Below the pieces are notes generated by a model that worked only from the letters and a program-made list of their open reading frames with translations, made no database searches and was not told the DNA's origin. Of a stretch of 64,000 bases of DNA, positions 35,856 through 45,552 are shown in pieces (positions within the stretch are counted from its first letter, which is position 1; every line of letters starts with the position of its first letter). The stretch comes from Acidobacteriaceae bacterium (lineage in GTDB: Bacteria; Acidobacteriota; Terriglobia; Bryobacterales; Bryobacteraceae). The stretch is taken from NCBI GenBank assembly GCA_019240475.1, contig JAFAYI010000029.1, positions 464,911 through 528,910 of the forward strand. The letters run 5' to 3'. Made by a program: the position numbers and the translations under genes.

Positions 35856-36749
35856 CTATAGTCGCGTCGGTTCGAAAACAATGCTGGGGTGATACAAGTT
35901 CGGCATCCGCAGCTCGCCCACGGCGATCAACTCCCCTGTTCGCGAAATCGCCTTCACGAATGGCGCCCCGGGCCGCACCACGAACGGCGAAGTCCGGAAA
36001 TCGCGCCCCTGCCGGATCTGCGCCTCCGTCGCCGCGTCCACGTATTCGGCGGGAAACGCCGGCAGAAGCTGCGCCGCCGGAACGATCGCTTCGCTCAGCC
36101 GTCCCGCCCCCGCCATCTCTTCCAGTTGCTCCAGTGTCTTGGCGCAATGCGCGTGGAATGGTCCCACCCGAGTGCGTCTCAATTCATTCAAAATCGCGCC
36201 GCATCCCAAGCGTTGCCCGAGATCGTGCGCCAGGCTGCGAACGTACGTCCCGCTCGAAACTGTCACCACGATCCGCGCCGTATGCCCCGACACGCTCTCG
36301 ATCTCCAGGCTCCTTACTTCAACTTCAACCGGCTTCAACTCCACCGGAACGGCCTTGCGCGCCAGCTTGTAGGCCGGCACTCCTTTGATCTTCTTCGCCG
36401 AAAAAGGCGGGGGCGTCTGCCGAATTCTGCCGCGAAACTGCCCCAGCGCTTCCTCCACCGCCGCCGCATCAGGCGTCCGAATCCCGGTCTCCTTCACGTC
36501 GCCGTCCGCGTCGTAGGTATCCGACACCACCCCGAGCCGGATCTCCGCCTCGTACGCCTTCTCTTCCTTCTCGAAGAACTGCATCAGGCGCGTCGCCGCC
36601 CCGGTCAACACCACCAGCAGCCCCGTCGCCATCGGGTCCAGAGTCCCCAAGTGGCCCGCGCGCTTGGTGTTCGCCAGTCTGCGCCACCGGTTCACCACAT
36701 CGTGGCTGGTGCAGCCCGCAGGCTTATCGATCAATACAATTCCGTTCAT
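35856..36749 (-). CDS. truB: tRNA pseudouridine-55 synthase TruB
   Basis: The product has 297 residues. TruB converts uridine 55 of the tRNA T-loop to pseudouridine. Family motifs: GIVLIDKPAGCTSHDVVNRWRR (start, about 3-24), GHLGTLDPMATGLL (about 34-47) with the catalytic Asp, FSAKKIKGVPAYKLAR and GTYVRSLAHDLG. A C-terminal PUA-like segment follows. It is divergent from the ABC exporter gene, with 29 bp between starts. Confidence 0.95.
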   Translation of the reverse strand: MNGIVLIDKPAGCTSHDVVNRWRRLANTKRAGHLGTLDPMATGLLVVLTGAATRLMQFFEKEEKAYEAEIRLGVVSDTYDADGDVKETGIRTPDAAAVEEALGQFRGRIRQTPPPFSAKKIKGVPAYKLARKAVPVELKPVEVEVRSLEIESVSGHTARIVVTVSSGTYVRSLAHDLGQRLGCGAILNELRRTRVGPFHAHCAKTLEQLEEMAGAGRLSEAIVPAAQLLPAFPAEYVDAATEAQIRQGRDFRTSPFVVRPGAPFVKAISRTGELIAVGELRMPNLYHPSIVFEPTRL

Positions 36750-36778
36750 GAAAACGCGATCAATCGTACGTTAGGCTG

Positions 36779-38725
36779 ATGTGTGAGGACTTCACTGTCC
36801 TCAACCGGATTTCCGCTGAAGATCGCCGCGCGCGAGGCCTCTGCAACTTGGAAGAAGAAGTACTCGGCAAAGTTTACGATTCCCGCCTGATGGGCCGGCT
36901 TCTCGGCTATCTCAAGCCCTACAGGCTGGTGGTCGGCGCTTCTCTAGCGCTGCTGCTGGTCGATTCCATCCTCCAGATTATCGGACCGCTCCTCACGAAA
37001 ATCGCCGTCGATCGGTACCTCGCGCCTGCCGCTCACCCTCAGGGGCTTCCTCTGATCGGCCGCTGGCTTGCCCGCGACCCGCTTTCGCCCGACCCATGGA
37101 CCGGCCTCACCCAGCTCTCCGCCATCTATCTCGCCGTGCTCGTGCTCGGCTTCTTCTTCGACTTCGGCCAAACCTATCTCATGCAGTGGACCGGCCAGCG
37201 CGCCATGTTCGATCTGCGCCGCAGGCTCATGCTTCACCTGCAGACGCTCGATATCGCCTATTTCGACCGCAACCCCGTCGGCCGCCTCGTGACGCGCGTC
37301 ACCACCGATGTCGATGTATTGAACGATCTATTCACCTCCGGCCTCGTCACCATCATCGGCGACATTCTCATGCTGAGCTTTGTCGTTGTCGTGATGTTCC
37401 GGTTGAGCCCGGGCATGACGGGACTGATGCTCGCCGTCCTGCCGCTCGTCGTGCTCGTTACCGTTCGGTTCCGGCGCTCCGCTTCCCAAAGTTACCGGCG
37501 CATTCGAGTCGCCATCGCGAAAATCAACTCCTATCTTCAGGAACACATCGCCGGCATCGCCGTCCTCCAGCTCTTTAATCGCGAAGAGCGCAGCAACCAG
37601 GAATTCAAAGCCGTCAATCGCGAACACATGCTCGCGTTCAAGGACGCCATCACCGCTTACGGCTGGTTCTACCCGGTGGTCGAATTTCTCGGCATGCTGG
37701 CCCTGGCGCTGCTGCTCTCCTACGGCGGTCTCCGTATTCGCCAGGGCGCGCTCACCCTCGGCGTCCTGGTCGCGTTTTTCCAATACGGTCTCCGCTTCTT
37801 CCGGCCCATTCAGGACCTGAGCGACAAGTACAACATCCTGCAAAGCGCCATGGCCGCCTCCGAGCGCATCTTCAAACTGCTCGATACCGCGCCCGCCATC
37901 GTTTCGCCTTCTCGCCGCGAGCCGTTCCCCGCAGGCCCGCTCTCTATCGAATTCGACCGGGTCTGGTTCGCCTACAACCATGAGGATTGGGTCCTGCGCG
38001 ACGTGAGTTTCTCCGTACGCGCGGCCGAAACCATCGCCATCGTTGGCCACACCGGCGCCGGCAAGACTACCCTCACCAACCTGCTGTTGCGCTTCTACGA
38101 CGTTCAACGCGGCGCCATTCGCATCTCCGGCGTGGACATTCGCGATTTCGATCTGATCGAGCTTCGCCGCTGCTTCGGCGTCGTGCTCCAGGACGCCTAT
38201 CTCTTCACCGGCAGCATCGACTCGAACATCCGCCTCGGCACTCCCGGCATTTCGGATCGCGATGTTCGCGACGCCGCGCGCCAGGTAAACCTTCTCGATT
38301 TCGTCGAGGGCCTGCCCGAAAAGTTCGATACGCCGGTACGCGAGCGCGGCCACGGCTTCTCCACCGGACAAAAGCAGCTCATCAACTTCGCTCGCGCGCT
38401 GGCGCACGATCCCCGCATCTTGATCCTCGATGAAGCCACCTCGAGCGTCGACACCGAAACCGAAATGCGCGTCCGAGATGCGCTCTCTCGCTTGATCTCC
38501 AATCGCACTTCGCTTGTCATCGCTCACCGCCTCTCGACAATCCAGCGCGCCGACCGCATCCTCGTCATGCACAAAACGCAGTTGCGCGAAATGGGCACGC
38601 ACCAGGAGCTGCTCGCCCAGCGCGGCATCTATTGGAAGCTCTACCAGCTCCAATACAAAGATCAAGAATTCCACGACGATCCCGCAACCTTGCCCTTCTC
38701 CATGCCGTCTGCGAAACTTGGGTGA
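36779..38725 (+). CDS. ABC exporter, fused membrane and ATPase domains (MdlB/MsbA-like)
   Basis: The product has 648 residues. The N-terminal transmembrane domain (about 40-340) has six predicted helices with a long insert of about 30 residues between the first two (DRYLAPAAHPQGLP). The ATPase domain (about 380-620) has Walker A GHTGAGKTT, the Q-loop, the signature FSTGQKQL (STGQK in place of the usual LSGGQ) and Walker B ILILDEATSSVD with the H-switch VIAHRLSTI. It works as a homo- or heterodimer exporting lipids or hydrophobic compounds. No second half-transporter is adjacent. The substrate is unknown. Confidence 0.9.
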   Translation: MCEDFTVLNRISAEDRRARGLCNLEEEVLGKVYDSRLMGRLLGYLKPYRLVVGASLALLLVDSILQIIGPLLTKIAVDRYLAPAAHPQGLPLIGRWLARDPLSPDPWTGLTQLSAIYLAVLVLGFFFDFGQTYLMQWTGQRAMFDLRRRLMLHLQTLDIAYFDRNPVGRLVTRVTTDVDVLNDLFTSGLVTIIGDILMLSFVVVVMFRLSPGMTGLMLAVLPLVVLVTVRFRRSASQSYRRIRVAIAKINSYLQEHIAGIAVLQLFNREERSNQEFKAVNREHMLAFKDAITAYGWFYPVVEFLGMLALALLLSYGGLRIRQGALTLGVLVAFFQYGLRFFRPIQDLSDKYNILQSAMAASERIFKLLDTAPAIVSPSRREPFPAGPLSIEFDRVWFAYNHEDWVLRDVSFSVRAAETIAIVGHTGAGKTTLTNLLLRFYDVQRGAIRISGVDIRDFDLIELRRCFGVVLQDAYLFTGSIDSNIRLGTPGISDRDVRDAARQVNLLDFVEGLPEKFDTPVRERGHGFSTGQKQLINFARALAHDPRILILDEATSSVDTETEMRVRDALSRLISNRTSLVIAHRLSTIQRADRILVMHKTQLREMGTHQELLAQRGIYWKLYQLQYKDQEFHDDPATLPFSMPSAKLG

Positions 38726-38769
38726 GCCCGCCGTTGCAGCGGTGCGAACACTGAAATAAAAAACTGTTA

Positions 38770-39546
38770 ATGCAGCAATCTCGCCTCCGCTTTGTGTGCG
38801 CTCTTCTCCTGCTCTCCGGCGCCAGCGCCTTTGCGCCAGGCCAGTCTCCTCAAAATCCTTCTAAGTTCCCTTATCCGGAAAAGCTCTCCTATCGCGTGGA
38901 GTGGCGCTTCATTACCGCCGGCGATGTTACGGTGCAGCTCTCGCGCGCGAGCGCCGCGGACTGGCAGTTCAACATGGATATCGAAAGCGCGGGACTTGTG
39001 ACGCGCTTGTACAAAGTCACGGACAAGTACAAGGTCGTCACCGATCAGAAATTCTGCGGCGTCAAATCGGACCTCGACGCCGAAGAAGGCAAGCGCCACC
39101 GCATCGCTTCTCTCAGCTTCAATCCTCCCCAGAAGAAAGTTCTCTTCGATGAGCGCGACGTGCTTAAGAACACCACGGAGAAACGATCGCTCGACGTGCC
39201 TCCCTGCACCTACGACATCGCGGGCGCTCTCGCTTGTCTGCGCCTCATCGATCTTCCCCTCGGCAAGTCCGCTACTCTGCCCATCACCGACGGCAAGAAA
39301 CTCGCGTACGGCAGGATCGAGGCGCAAGCCAGGGAGACCGTCGTCGTCGATGGCAAAACCTATCAGGCCGTCCGCTACGAAGCCTTTCTATTCGACAACG
39401 TTCTCTACAAACGAAAAGGGCGCCTGTTTCTCTGGCTCACCGACGACGCCTCCCGGCTGCCGGTTCAAATGCGCTTTCAGCTCGGTTTCCCGGTCGGCAC
39501 CGTGAACGTAGAACTCGAAAAGCAGCAGCCGCTTCTAGGCTCTTAA
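38770..39546 (+). CDS. Exported DUF3108-domain protein
   Basis: The product has 258 residues with a signal peptide (about 1-25, ALLLLSGASAFAPGQ). The mature part starts YPEKLSYRVEWRFITAGDVTVQL, the typical DUF3108 opening, and continues as an antiparallel strand series with TRLYKVTDKYKV, YDIAGALACLR and MRFQLGFPVGTV. DUF3108 proteins are thought to be periplasmic barrel proteins of unknown role. It sits immediately upstream of the second NLPNFIC protein gene (49 bp), and both have a similar strand-rich build. Confidence 0.78.
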   Translation: MQQSRLRFVCALLLLSGASAFAPGQSPQNPSKFPYPEKLSYRVEWRFITAGDVTVQLSRASAADWQFNMDIESAGLVTRLYKVTDKYKVVTDQKFCGVKSDLDAEEGKRHRIASLSFNPPQKKVLFDERDVLKNTTEKRSLDVPPCTYDIAGALACLRLIDLPLGKSATLPITDGKKLAYGRIEAQARETVVVDGKTYQAVRYEAFLFDNVLYKRKGRLFLWLTDDASRLPVQMRFQLGFPVGTVNVELEKQQPLLGS

Positions 39547-39595
39547 TCGGGCGGCGGAGCACCCTGGAGCCGCCTGTTGCGTCATCATATTGAAT

Positions 39596-40924
39596 ATGAA
39601 GTGGAAGTTTCCTGCCGGCCTGCTCGCGCTCTGTTGTTTCGTACTGGCGCTCCAGGCTCAGATGCAGATGAATGTGGATCAACTCGTCCAGTTCATCCGT
39701 TCTGAGCTGGCGCTTAAGCAGCATTCCGACAAGCAGGTCGCGGCCTACGTCAAGAAGCTCCAGCTCACCGAAAAGCTGACCGACAAGACCATTCTCGATC
39801 TGGAAGCGCAAGGCGCCGGTCCGAAAACCGTACAGGCTCTCCAGGAGCTTCGCGATCAGACGGCGGCTATGCGCCCGCCCACCCACGATTCAACCTATTC
39901 GCCCGCCACCGTCCCCGATAATCCGGTCTCGGCCGGAACTCCCTCCGTCAGCCTGCAATCGAAAGCGGCGCCCATCCCACCGCCCAATTCCGAAACGCAA
40001 AGCAAGATTCTCGGCCTCATGAAAGATTACGCGCTCAACTACACGCAGAACCTGCCAAACTTCATCTGCGTTCAGGTGACCCGCCGCTATATCGATCCGA
40101 ACGCGGGGGATCATTACCGCAGCATCGGCACCGTGCTCGCGAAACTCGGCTACAACGAGGGCCGCGAAAACTACAAGGTGTATTCGGTTAATGGCCAGTA
40201 TCAGGACACCGACATGGAGCACGTCGGCGCCGGAGGCGGCGCGATTTCAAGCGGCGAATTCGGCAGCCTCATGCGTGAAATCTTCGAACCCGACAGCAAT
40301 GCCGATTTCGGCTGGGATCATTGGGCCACGCTGCGCGGCCGCAGAATGGCCGTCTTCAATTACTTCATCGATAGCGGCCACTCCAAATACTCGATCCAGT
40401 ACACCGCCGGCCCCGGCGACGAGCAGCGCATCATCACCGCATACAAAGGCCTGATCTACGCGGACCCCGACACCGGCGAAATCGACCGCATCAAGTTCGT
40501 CGCCGTCGACATCCCGAGGAATTTCCCGGTAAGCGAAGCCACCGAGATTCTCGATTACGACCTGGTTGACATCAGCGGGCAAAAGTATGTCTGCCCCATG
40601 ATGGCGCGGCTGTTCATGACCGCCGGGCGCGACAAATCGAAAAACGAAATCGAGTTCCGCGATTACCGCAAGTTCGGAACCGAGAGCGTCATTCAATACG
40701 GCGCCGAGGCGCCGCCCCCGATGCCCGAAAGCCAGGAAGAGCCCGCCACGTTTTCCACCACCGGAACCGCGCCCGCGCCCGCCGCCGAGCCCGCTTCCAA
40801 TTCGAACTCGCCGCGCACGCCCGGAACGCCCGAGCAATCGCCCAAACCCGCCGCCTCCACCGGCGGCGCCGGCAACTCCAATCCGTGGGCGCTCCCTAGC
40901 CCTCCGCCACCGCCGCCTCAATAG
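39596..40924 (+). CDS. Exported NLPNFIC-motif protein with helical N-domain (paralogue 2)
   Basis: The product has 442 residues from the ATG at 39596. A signal peptide (about 1-22) is followed by a helical segment (about 23-95: QLVQFIRSELALKQHSDKQ), a Pro/Ser linker, and the conserved domain (about 130-365): LMKDYALNYTQNLPNFICVQ, SGEFGSLMREIF, GRRMAVFNYFID, GLIYADPDTGEIDRI and NEIEFRDYRKFGTESVIQY. The same ordered motifs occur at 24914-25738. The tail is Pro/Ala/Asn-rich. A role in the periplasm is likely but unknown. The 3' end overlaps the convergent GT9-like gene by 29 bp. Confidence 0.7.
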   Translation: MKWKFPAGLLALCCFVLALQAQMQMNVDQLVQFIRSELALKQHSDKQVAAYVKKLQLTEKLTDKTILDLEAQGAGPKTVQALQELRDQTAAMRPPTHDSTYSPATVPDNPVSAGTPSVSLQSKAAPIPPPNSETQSKILGLMKDYALNYTQNLPNFICVQVTRRYIDPNAGDHYRSIGTVLAKLGYNEGRENYKVYSVNGQYQDTDMEHVGAGGGAISSGEFGSLMREIFEPDSNADFGWDHWATLRGRRMAVFNYFIDSGHSKYSIQYTAGPGDEQRIITAYKGLIYADPDTGEIDRIKFVAVDIPRNFPVSEATEILDYDLVDISGQKYVCPMMARLFMTAGRDKSKNEIEFRDYRKFGTESVIQYGAEAPPPMPESQEEPATFSTTGTAPAPAAEPASNSNSPRTPGTPEQSPKPAASTGGAGNSNPWALPSPPPPPPQ

Positions 40925-42137
40925 CCTGTAAGGTCCGCTCCAAGGCGTTCGGCCGATTCGTCTGCTCCACGGTCACGACATGCGCGCCGGCGCTCGCGGG
41001 CCGCCACCGAGCCAGCATTCGCTCGCAAGCGTATCCCGTAAACACCGACACCAGTGGTACGCCCGTTGCCGAGGCCACATGCTGCCCGGCGGAATCGTAT
41101 CCCACATAGAGCCTGCTCTGCGCGATGTGGCTCGCAAACGATGCGTAGCTGCCTTCGTGCACGTGGATCAGCGCCGGCCTCCCCAATCGCTCTACCATGG
41201 CGTCCACGCGCGCGCCCTCTTCGGCTCCCGCCCCGCGGTCGATCAATATCGGCCGCCCTCGCCGAACCAGCGCCGCCAGCACCTCGCGCTCGAAGTCGTC
41301 ATCCAGCCGTTTATCTTCATTGCCTCCCACGCCAAGGCTCACCGTAACGTCCGCGACGCGCTCCTGGGGCGCCGGCGCCACAAACGGCGCGACCGATTCG
41401 ATATCGAAAACCTCGCGCAGCCACTCGGCGGTCAATACGGGCAGCGGCGTGTCCAGATCTCCTCCAAACGCCCGGCTCTCGAAAAAGTGATACCGCGCGT
41501 CCTCGCAAATGGGAATCAGCCCAAGCTGCGTGAGCCGCGAGTCCGGGTCGATAACCATCGTGCCCCTTTCATCCACAATCGTCTGCAGCTCTACCGCCGA
41601 CGCCAGCCGTTCCCGCAGCAGTCCCGATCGCGCATAGCCCACCACCGTCGATCCGATCCGCCTGTCGGCTTCGAACAGTTCTGCATTCTTCCGCGGCCCC
41701 AGCAGGCAAATCTCCGCGTCCGGGAATCGCTCCTTCGCAGCCGCCAGCACAACGCTCGTCACCGCAACATCGGCCCCCAGCGTGACGCGCGACAGCACGA
41801 ATACGCGCCGCACTTCGCCTCCCGGAAAGCGCCTCGCCTGCCGGATTCTCCGGTACCGGATGAGCAGTTCCTCGGCATTGTAGGCGGGCAGCGCTCGCGC
41901 AATCACGCGCGAAAACAAGCGCGCGTATACGTCGCACAGCTCCGGCTCGAAGAGATCGCCCAGCCGTTCCACTACTATGCCAATCAGCGCCCGCGTCGCC
42001 GCCTCCGCCAGTAAAGGATCGTGCGGGTCGAGCGCGCGTTCCACCAGAGCATCCAGCGGCCGCGCCGGCCAGGTGCCGTCGCGCAGGCATGCCTCCAGGA
42101 TCTCCTCGGCTAGCTCAGTCGCCGGTGTACTTGCCAA
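40896..42137 (-). CDS. Glycosyltransferase-9-like protein (heptosyltransferase family fold)
   Basis: The product has 413 residues. A helical N-terminal extension (about 1-105) precedes a GT-B-like region: [39 protein letters not shown], and the C-terminal [20 protein letters not shown] followed by PLVSVFTG. The last block matches the GT9 donor-site signature (YxGxDSGxxHxAxAxGxPxVxxFG). LPS heptose transfer cannot be assumed because no LPS core genes are nearby. The start lies 23 bp inside the end of mtnP, so it is translated with that operon. Confidence 0.65.
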   Translation of the reverse strand: MASTPATELAEEILEACLRDGTWPARPLDALVERALDPHDPLLAEAATRALIGIVVERLGDLFEPELCDVYARLFSRVIARALPAYNAEELLIRYRRIRQARRFPGGEVRRVFVLSRVTLGADVAVTSVVLAAAKERFPDAEICLLGPRKNAELFEADRRIGSTVVGYARSGLLRERLASAVELQTIVDERGTMVIDPDSRLTQLGLIPICEDARYHFFESRAFGGDLDTPLPVLTAEWLREVFDIESVAPFVAPAPQERVADVTVSLGVGGNEDKRLDDDFEREVLAALVRRGRPILIDRGAGAEEGARVDAMVERLGRPALIHVHEGSYASFASHIAQSRLYVGYDSAGQHVASATGVPLVSVFTGYACERMLARWRPASAGAHVVTVEQTNRPNALERTLQAIEAAVAEG

Positions 42138-42984
42138 TCAGCAGCCCCAATTTCTCTTTCGCCTCGGCCGGTATCGCGCGTGGGTCCGTGATGATCGCAT
42201 GCTTCAGCGCCGCCCCGCACTTGCACGTCCTCTCACCGGGCATCCGCGCGACCACCTTACCTACCAGCCTGCACGCGTTCTCCGCATTCTTCCGCAGCGT
42301 GCCGATGATCTGCTCCACCGTCACAGCGTCGTGCGCTTCGTGCCAGCAGTCGTAATCCGTCACCATCGCAATCGTCACGTAGCAGATCTCCGCCTCGCGA
42401 GCCAGCTTCGCCTCCTGCAGGTTCGTCATGCCAATCACGTCCATGCCCCAACTGCGATAGACGTTCGATTCCGCTCGCGTCGAAAACGCCGGACCCTCCA
42501 TGCAAAGATACGTTCCGCCCGTTTTGCTGTTGATCCCAATCTCTCCCGCCGCCCCATGCACAATCTTCGAAAGCTGCGGGCACACCGGATCGGCGAAGCT
42601 GATATGCGCCACCACGCCGCCTCCGAAGAACGTCGAAATGCGCCCGCGCGTCCGATCGAAAAACTGATCCGGAATCACAAAGTCGAGCGGCGCATGCTCT
42701 TCTTTGAGCGATCCCACCGCGCTCAGCGATAAGATTCGTTCCGCGCCCAGCATCTTGAAGCCGAAAATGTTCGCTCGAAAGTTCAGCTCCGATGGCGAGA
42801 TCCTATGTCCGCGCCCATGCCGCGCCAGAAACGCCACCCGCCTCCCTTCCAATCGCCCCAGAATGTACGCATCCGACGGCTCGCCAAATGGCGTCTCTAG
42901 CGCCGCTTCCTCCCGCGCCTCAAACCCGGGCATCGAATACAGCCCGCTGCCGCCGATAATGCCGATCTCCGCTCTCTGTTCCAA
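42115..42984 (-). CDS. mtnP: S-methyl-5'-thioadenosine phosphorylase
   Basis: The product has 289 residues and belongs to the trimeric MTAP/PNP family. It converts methylthioadenosine plus phosphate to adenine and methylthioribose-1-phosphate in the methionine salvage pathway. Motifs: [12 protein letters not shown] (about 7-18), [29 protein letters not shown] and [14 protein letters not shown]; the last is typical of MTA-specific members rather than PNP. It is the fourth gene of the minus-strand operon, 12 bp after the epimerase gene. Confidence 0.92.
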   Translation of the reverse strand: MEQRAEIGIIGGSGLYSMPGFEAREEAALETPFGEPSDAYILGRLEGRRVAFLARHGRGHRISPSELNFRANIFGFKMLGAERILSLSAVGSLKEEHAPLDFVIPDQFFDRTRGRISTFFGGGVVAHISFADPVCPQLSKIVHGAAGEIGINSKTGGTYLCMEGPAFSTRAESNVYRSWGMDVIGMTNLQEAKLAREAEICYVTIAMVTDYDCWHEAHDAVTVEQIIGTLRKNAENACRLVGKVVARMPGERTCKCGAALKHAIITDPRAIPAEAKEKLGLLIGKYTGD

Positions 42985-42996
42985 TCCGCTCCTCTT

Positions 42997-43404
42997 CTAC
43001 TTCTGTATTAACTCCAGCAGCACGCCGCCCGCCGACGCCGGATGCACGAACACATATGCATGGCCGCCCGCGCCCGCCCGCGGTTCGTTCAAGAGCCGCG
43101 CGCCGGCCTGCCGCAACCGCTCCGTCGCGCCGGCCAGATCGTCAACGCGCAAAGCAACATGATGCAGCCCCGGCCCTCGCTTCTCGACAAACTTGGCTAT
43201 CGGCGATCCCTCGCCTGTCGCCTCTAGCAACTCAATCCGGCTCGCTCCGGCTCCGCTCCCGGCCGGCAGCATCGCAACGTTCACCTGCTCCGCTTCCACC
43301 GTCTCGCGGCCGCTGGCCGCCATCCCCAGCACGCCTTCATAAAACCCCAGCGCTTCTTCGAGGCTCCGCACCGCGATCCCCAAATGATCGATCTCGACGT
43401 TCAT
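42997..43404 (-). CDS. mce: Methylmalonyl-CoA epimerase
   Basis: The product has 135 residues of the vicinal-oxygen-chelate fold. It starts IDHLGIAVRSLEEALGFYEGVLG; the metal-binding His of IDHLGIAV, the GPGLHHVALRVDD block with a second His, and a Glu-containing LLEL near the end are the expected ligands. It interconverts (2R)- and (2S)-methylmalonyl-CoA between propionyl-CoA carboxylase and methylmalonyl-CoA mutase. Its start overlaps the end of meaB by 4 bp, and the neighbours support the assignment. Confidence 0.93.
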   Translation of the reverse strand: MNVEIDHLGIAVRSLEEALGFYEGVLGMAASGRETVEAEQVNVAMLPAGSGAGASRIELLEATGEGSPIAKFVEKRGPGLHHVALRVDDLAGATERLRQAGARLLNEPRAGAGGHAYVFVHPASAGGVLLELIQK

Positions 43405-44342
43405 CCCTGCCCCGCCAAACTCAGCCGCAGCGCCTCTACCGCTTCATACGGATCTTCCGCCCTCGCCGCCACTCTTTTCGCATGCTCCTCCACCAACTCG
43501 TCCGGCAGCGCCCCCAGCAATCGATCCCGCAGCATCTCCCGCAGCCGCAGCGCCCACGTCTCGGCGCGTGCCCCACGTCGACCCTGCTTCTCGAACACCG
43601 CGCGAATCACGCTCCACAATTCCTCGATGCCCTTGCCCTCGGTCGCCACCACCCGCCGCACGGGCGCCGCATTAGCCCGTTGCTCCTCACTCCCCAGGCT
43701 CTGCATCGCGCGAATCTCCTGCTCCAATCGCTCCGCCCCCGGCATGTCCGCTTTGTTGATCGCAAACACATCGGCCGCCTCCATGATTCCCGCCTTGATC
43801 GCCTGCACATCGTCGCCTTGCCCCGGCGTCAACGCCACCACCGTCACGTCCGCCAGCCGCGCCACTTCCACTTCATCCTGCCCCACGCCTACCGTTTCGA
43901 TCAACACAACATCGCGTCCAGCCGCATCCATCAACAGCGCCATTTCGAGCGTCCCCTTCGCAATTCCGCCCAGCTTTCCCCGGCTCGCCATCGAGCGAAT
44001 GAAAACTCCCGAATCCTGGTGATGATCCTGCATGCGAATGCGATCGCCCAGAATCGCGCCCTGCGTGAACGGGCTGCTCGGGTCTACCGCGATGATCCCA
44101 ACCGTCTGGCCAGCGCGTCGCAGCACCTTCGCCAGTTGATCCACCAGCGTGCTCTTCCCCGCCCCCGGCGCTCCCGTCACACCCACCATCGCCGCCCGCC
44201 CCGTGCGCGGAAACAGGTTCGCGATCAACTGCCGCCCCGCCTCGCCCTGGGCTTCCACCAGGCTCGCCGCGCGCGCCAACGCCCGCGCATCGCCCGCGCC
44301 GATCCGCCGTTCGAGTTCGATCGCTTGTAATCGCGCCGCCAA
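43401..44342 (-). CDS. meaB: Methylmalonyl-CoA mutase-associated GTPase MeaB
   Basis: The product has 313 residues of the G3E-type P-loop GTPase family. Motifs: GVTGAPGAGKSTLVDQL (Walker A, about 54-70), IAVDPSSPFTQGAILGDRIR, VLIETVGVGQDEVEVARLAD (switch region) and FAINKADMPGA (NKAD base-recognition motif). MeaB protects and loads cobalamin onto methylmalonyl-CoA mutase. The mutase genes are not in the window. The stop codon overlaps the start of mce; the acyl-CoA dehydrogenase gene ends 1 bp before it. Confidence 0.94.
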   Translation of the reverse strand: MAARLQAIELERRIGAGDARALARAASLVEAQGEAGRQLIANLFPRTGRAAMVGVTGAPGAGKSTLVDQLAKVLRRAGQTVGIIAVDPSSPFTQGAILGDRIRMQDHHQDSGVFIRSMASRGKLGGIAKGTLEMALLMDAAGRDVVLIETVGVGQDEVEVARLADVTVVALTPGQGDDVQAIKAGIMEAADVFAINKADMPGAERLEQEIRAMQSLGSEEQRANAAPVRRVVATEGKGIEELWSVIRAVFEKQGRRGARAETWALRLREMLRDRLLGALPDELVEEHAKRVAARAEDPYEAVEALRLSLAGQG

Positions 44343-44343
44343 C

Positions 44344-45486
44344 TTACTCTTTTAGCAGTTGCCGCGCAATCACCAGCCGCTGAATCTCGCTCGTCCCCTC
44401 CCCAATCGTGCAAAGCTTCACGTCGCGATAGAACTTTTCCACCGGATAATCTTTGATGAATCCGTACCCGCCGTGTATCTGCAAGGCATCGTCGGCCGCC
44501 TTCACCGCCATCTCCGACGCAAACAGTTTCGCCATCGCCGACTCCCGCGTCACGCGATGCCCCGCATCCTTCCGCGCTCCCGCCGCATAGATCAACCACC
44601 GCGCCGCTTCAATCGAGGTCGCCATGTCCGCCAGCTTGTGCTGGATCGCCTGAAACTCCGAAATGAATCGCCCAAACTGCTTCCGCTGCTTTGAATATTT
44701 CAGCGCCGCGTCGAACGCCCCCTGCGCCAATCCCAATGCCAGCGCCGCGATCGAAATCCGTCCTCCATCGAGCGTCCGCAGGCTATCCACAAACCCTTCG
44801 CCCTGCTTGCCCAGCAATTGCGGCTGCGGCAGCCTGCAATCGGTGAACAACACTTCGCCCGTCGCGCTCGCGCGCATCCCCAGCTTGTTCTCTTTCTTGC
44901 CTACCCGAAATCCCGGCGTGCCCTTCTCTAAAATGAACGCCGATATCCCATGCTGCGACGCCGACCGGTCCGTCACCGCCATCGCCACGCACACATCCGC
45001 ATACTGCGCATTCGTCGTAAACGTCTTTCCGCCGTTCAACACCCACTCGCCGTCTTTCAAGGTCGCGGTCGAGCGCGTCCCCGCCGCATCGGACCCCGCC
45101 TCCGGCTCCGTCAACGACCAGCAGCCGATCCATTCCCCGCTCGCCAGCTTCGGAACGTACTTGTTCTTCTGCTCCTCGTTGCCCGCCAGATAAATATGGT
45201 TCGTGCACAGCGAGTTGTGCGCCGCCACAATCAGCGCCACGCTCGGGTCCACCCGCGCAATCTCTTCGATGATGATGGAGTATTCGATATACCCCAGCCC
45301 CGCGCCGCCCAGTTCCTCCGGAAAAATCGCGCCCAGTATCCCCAGCTCCCCGGCCTTCTTGATCGTCTCCAACGGAAACGTCTGGTTCTCGTCCCAATCG
45401 AGCACGTGCGGCGCTATCTCCGCCATCGCAAAATCCCGAACCGTCTTGCGCAGTTGCACCTGCTCTGCCGTGAATTCAAAGTTCAT
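44344..45486 (-). CDS. Acyl-CoA dehydrogenase
   Basis: The product has 380 residues, the usual length. Family landmarks: [20 protein letters not shown] at the N-terminus, [16 protein letters not shown] (FAD/substrate block, about 125-140), and [21 protein letters not shown] near the C-terminus with the catalytic Glu expected downstream. It catalyses alpha,beta-dehydrogenation of an acyl-CoA with electron transfer flavoprotein as acceptor. With meaB and mce next in the operon, a short- or branched-chain acyl-CoA feeding propionyl/methylmalonyl-CoA is plausible, but specificity is not visible. It is the first gene of the five-gene minus-strand operon. Confidence 0.92.
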   Translation of the reverse strand: MNFEFTAEQVQLRKTVRDFAMAEIAPHVLDWDENQTFPLETIKKAGELGILGAIFPEELGGAGLGYIEYSIIIEEIARVDPSVALIVAAHNSLCTNHIYLAGNEEQKNKYVPKLASGEWIGCWSLTEPEAGSDAAGTRSTATLKDGEWVLNGGKTFTTNAQYADVCVAMAVTDRSASQHGISAFILEKGTPGFRVGKKENKLGMRASATGEVLFTDCRLPQPQLLGKQGEGFVDSLRTLDGGRISIAALALGLAQGAFDAALKYSKQRKQFGRFISEFQAIQHKLADMATSIEAARWLIYAAGARKDAGHRVTRESAMAKLFASEMAVKAADDALQIHGGYGFIKDYPVEKFYRDVKLCTIGEGTSEIQRLVIARQLLKE

Positions 45487-45552
45487 GTATTCGTTCGCCG
45501 TTATCCATACTCCTACACCGGCCTCCTACAATAAGAGCTTCAGGAGCCCCAT

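Noticed and set aside
37328..38674. Long open frame on the minus strand opposite the ABC exporter gene
   Set aside because: It is the antisense shadow of a GC-rich conserved gene. Its translation is low-complexity (Asp/Glu/Gly/His) with no family features.
43056..44330. Long plus-strand open frame opposite mce and meaB
   Set aside because: The translation is Arg/His/Pro-rich and without motifs, while the opposite strand encodes two clear enzymes.
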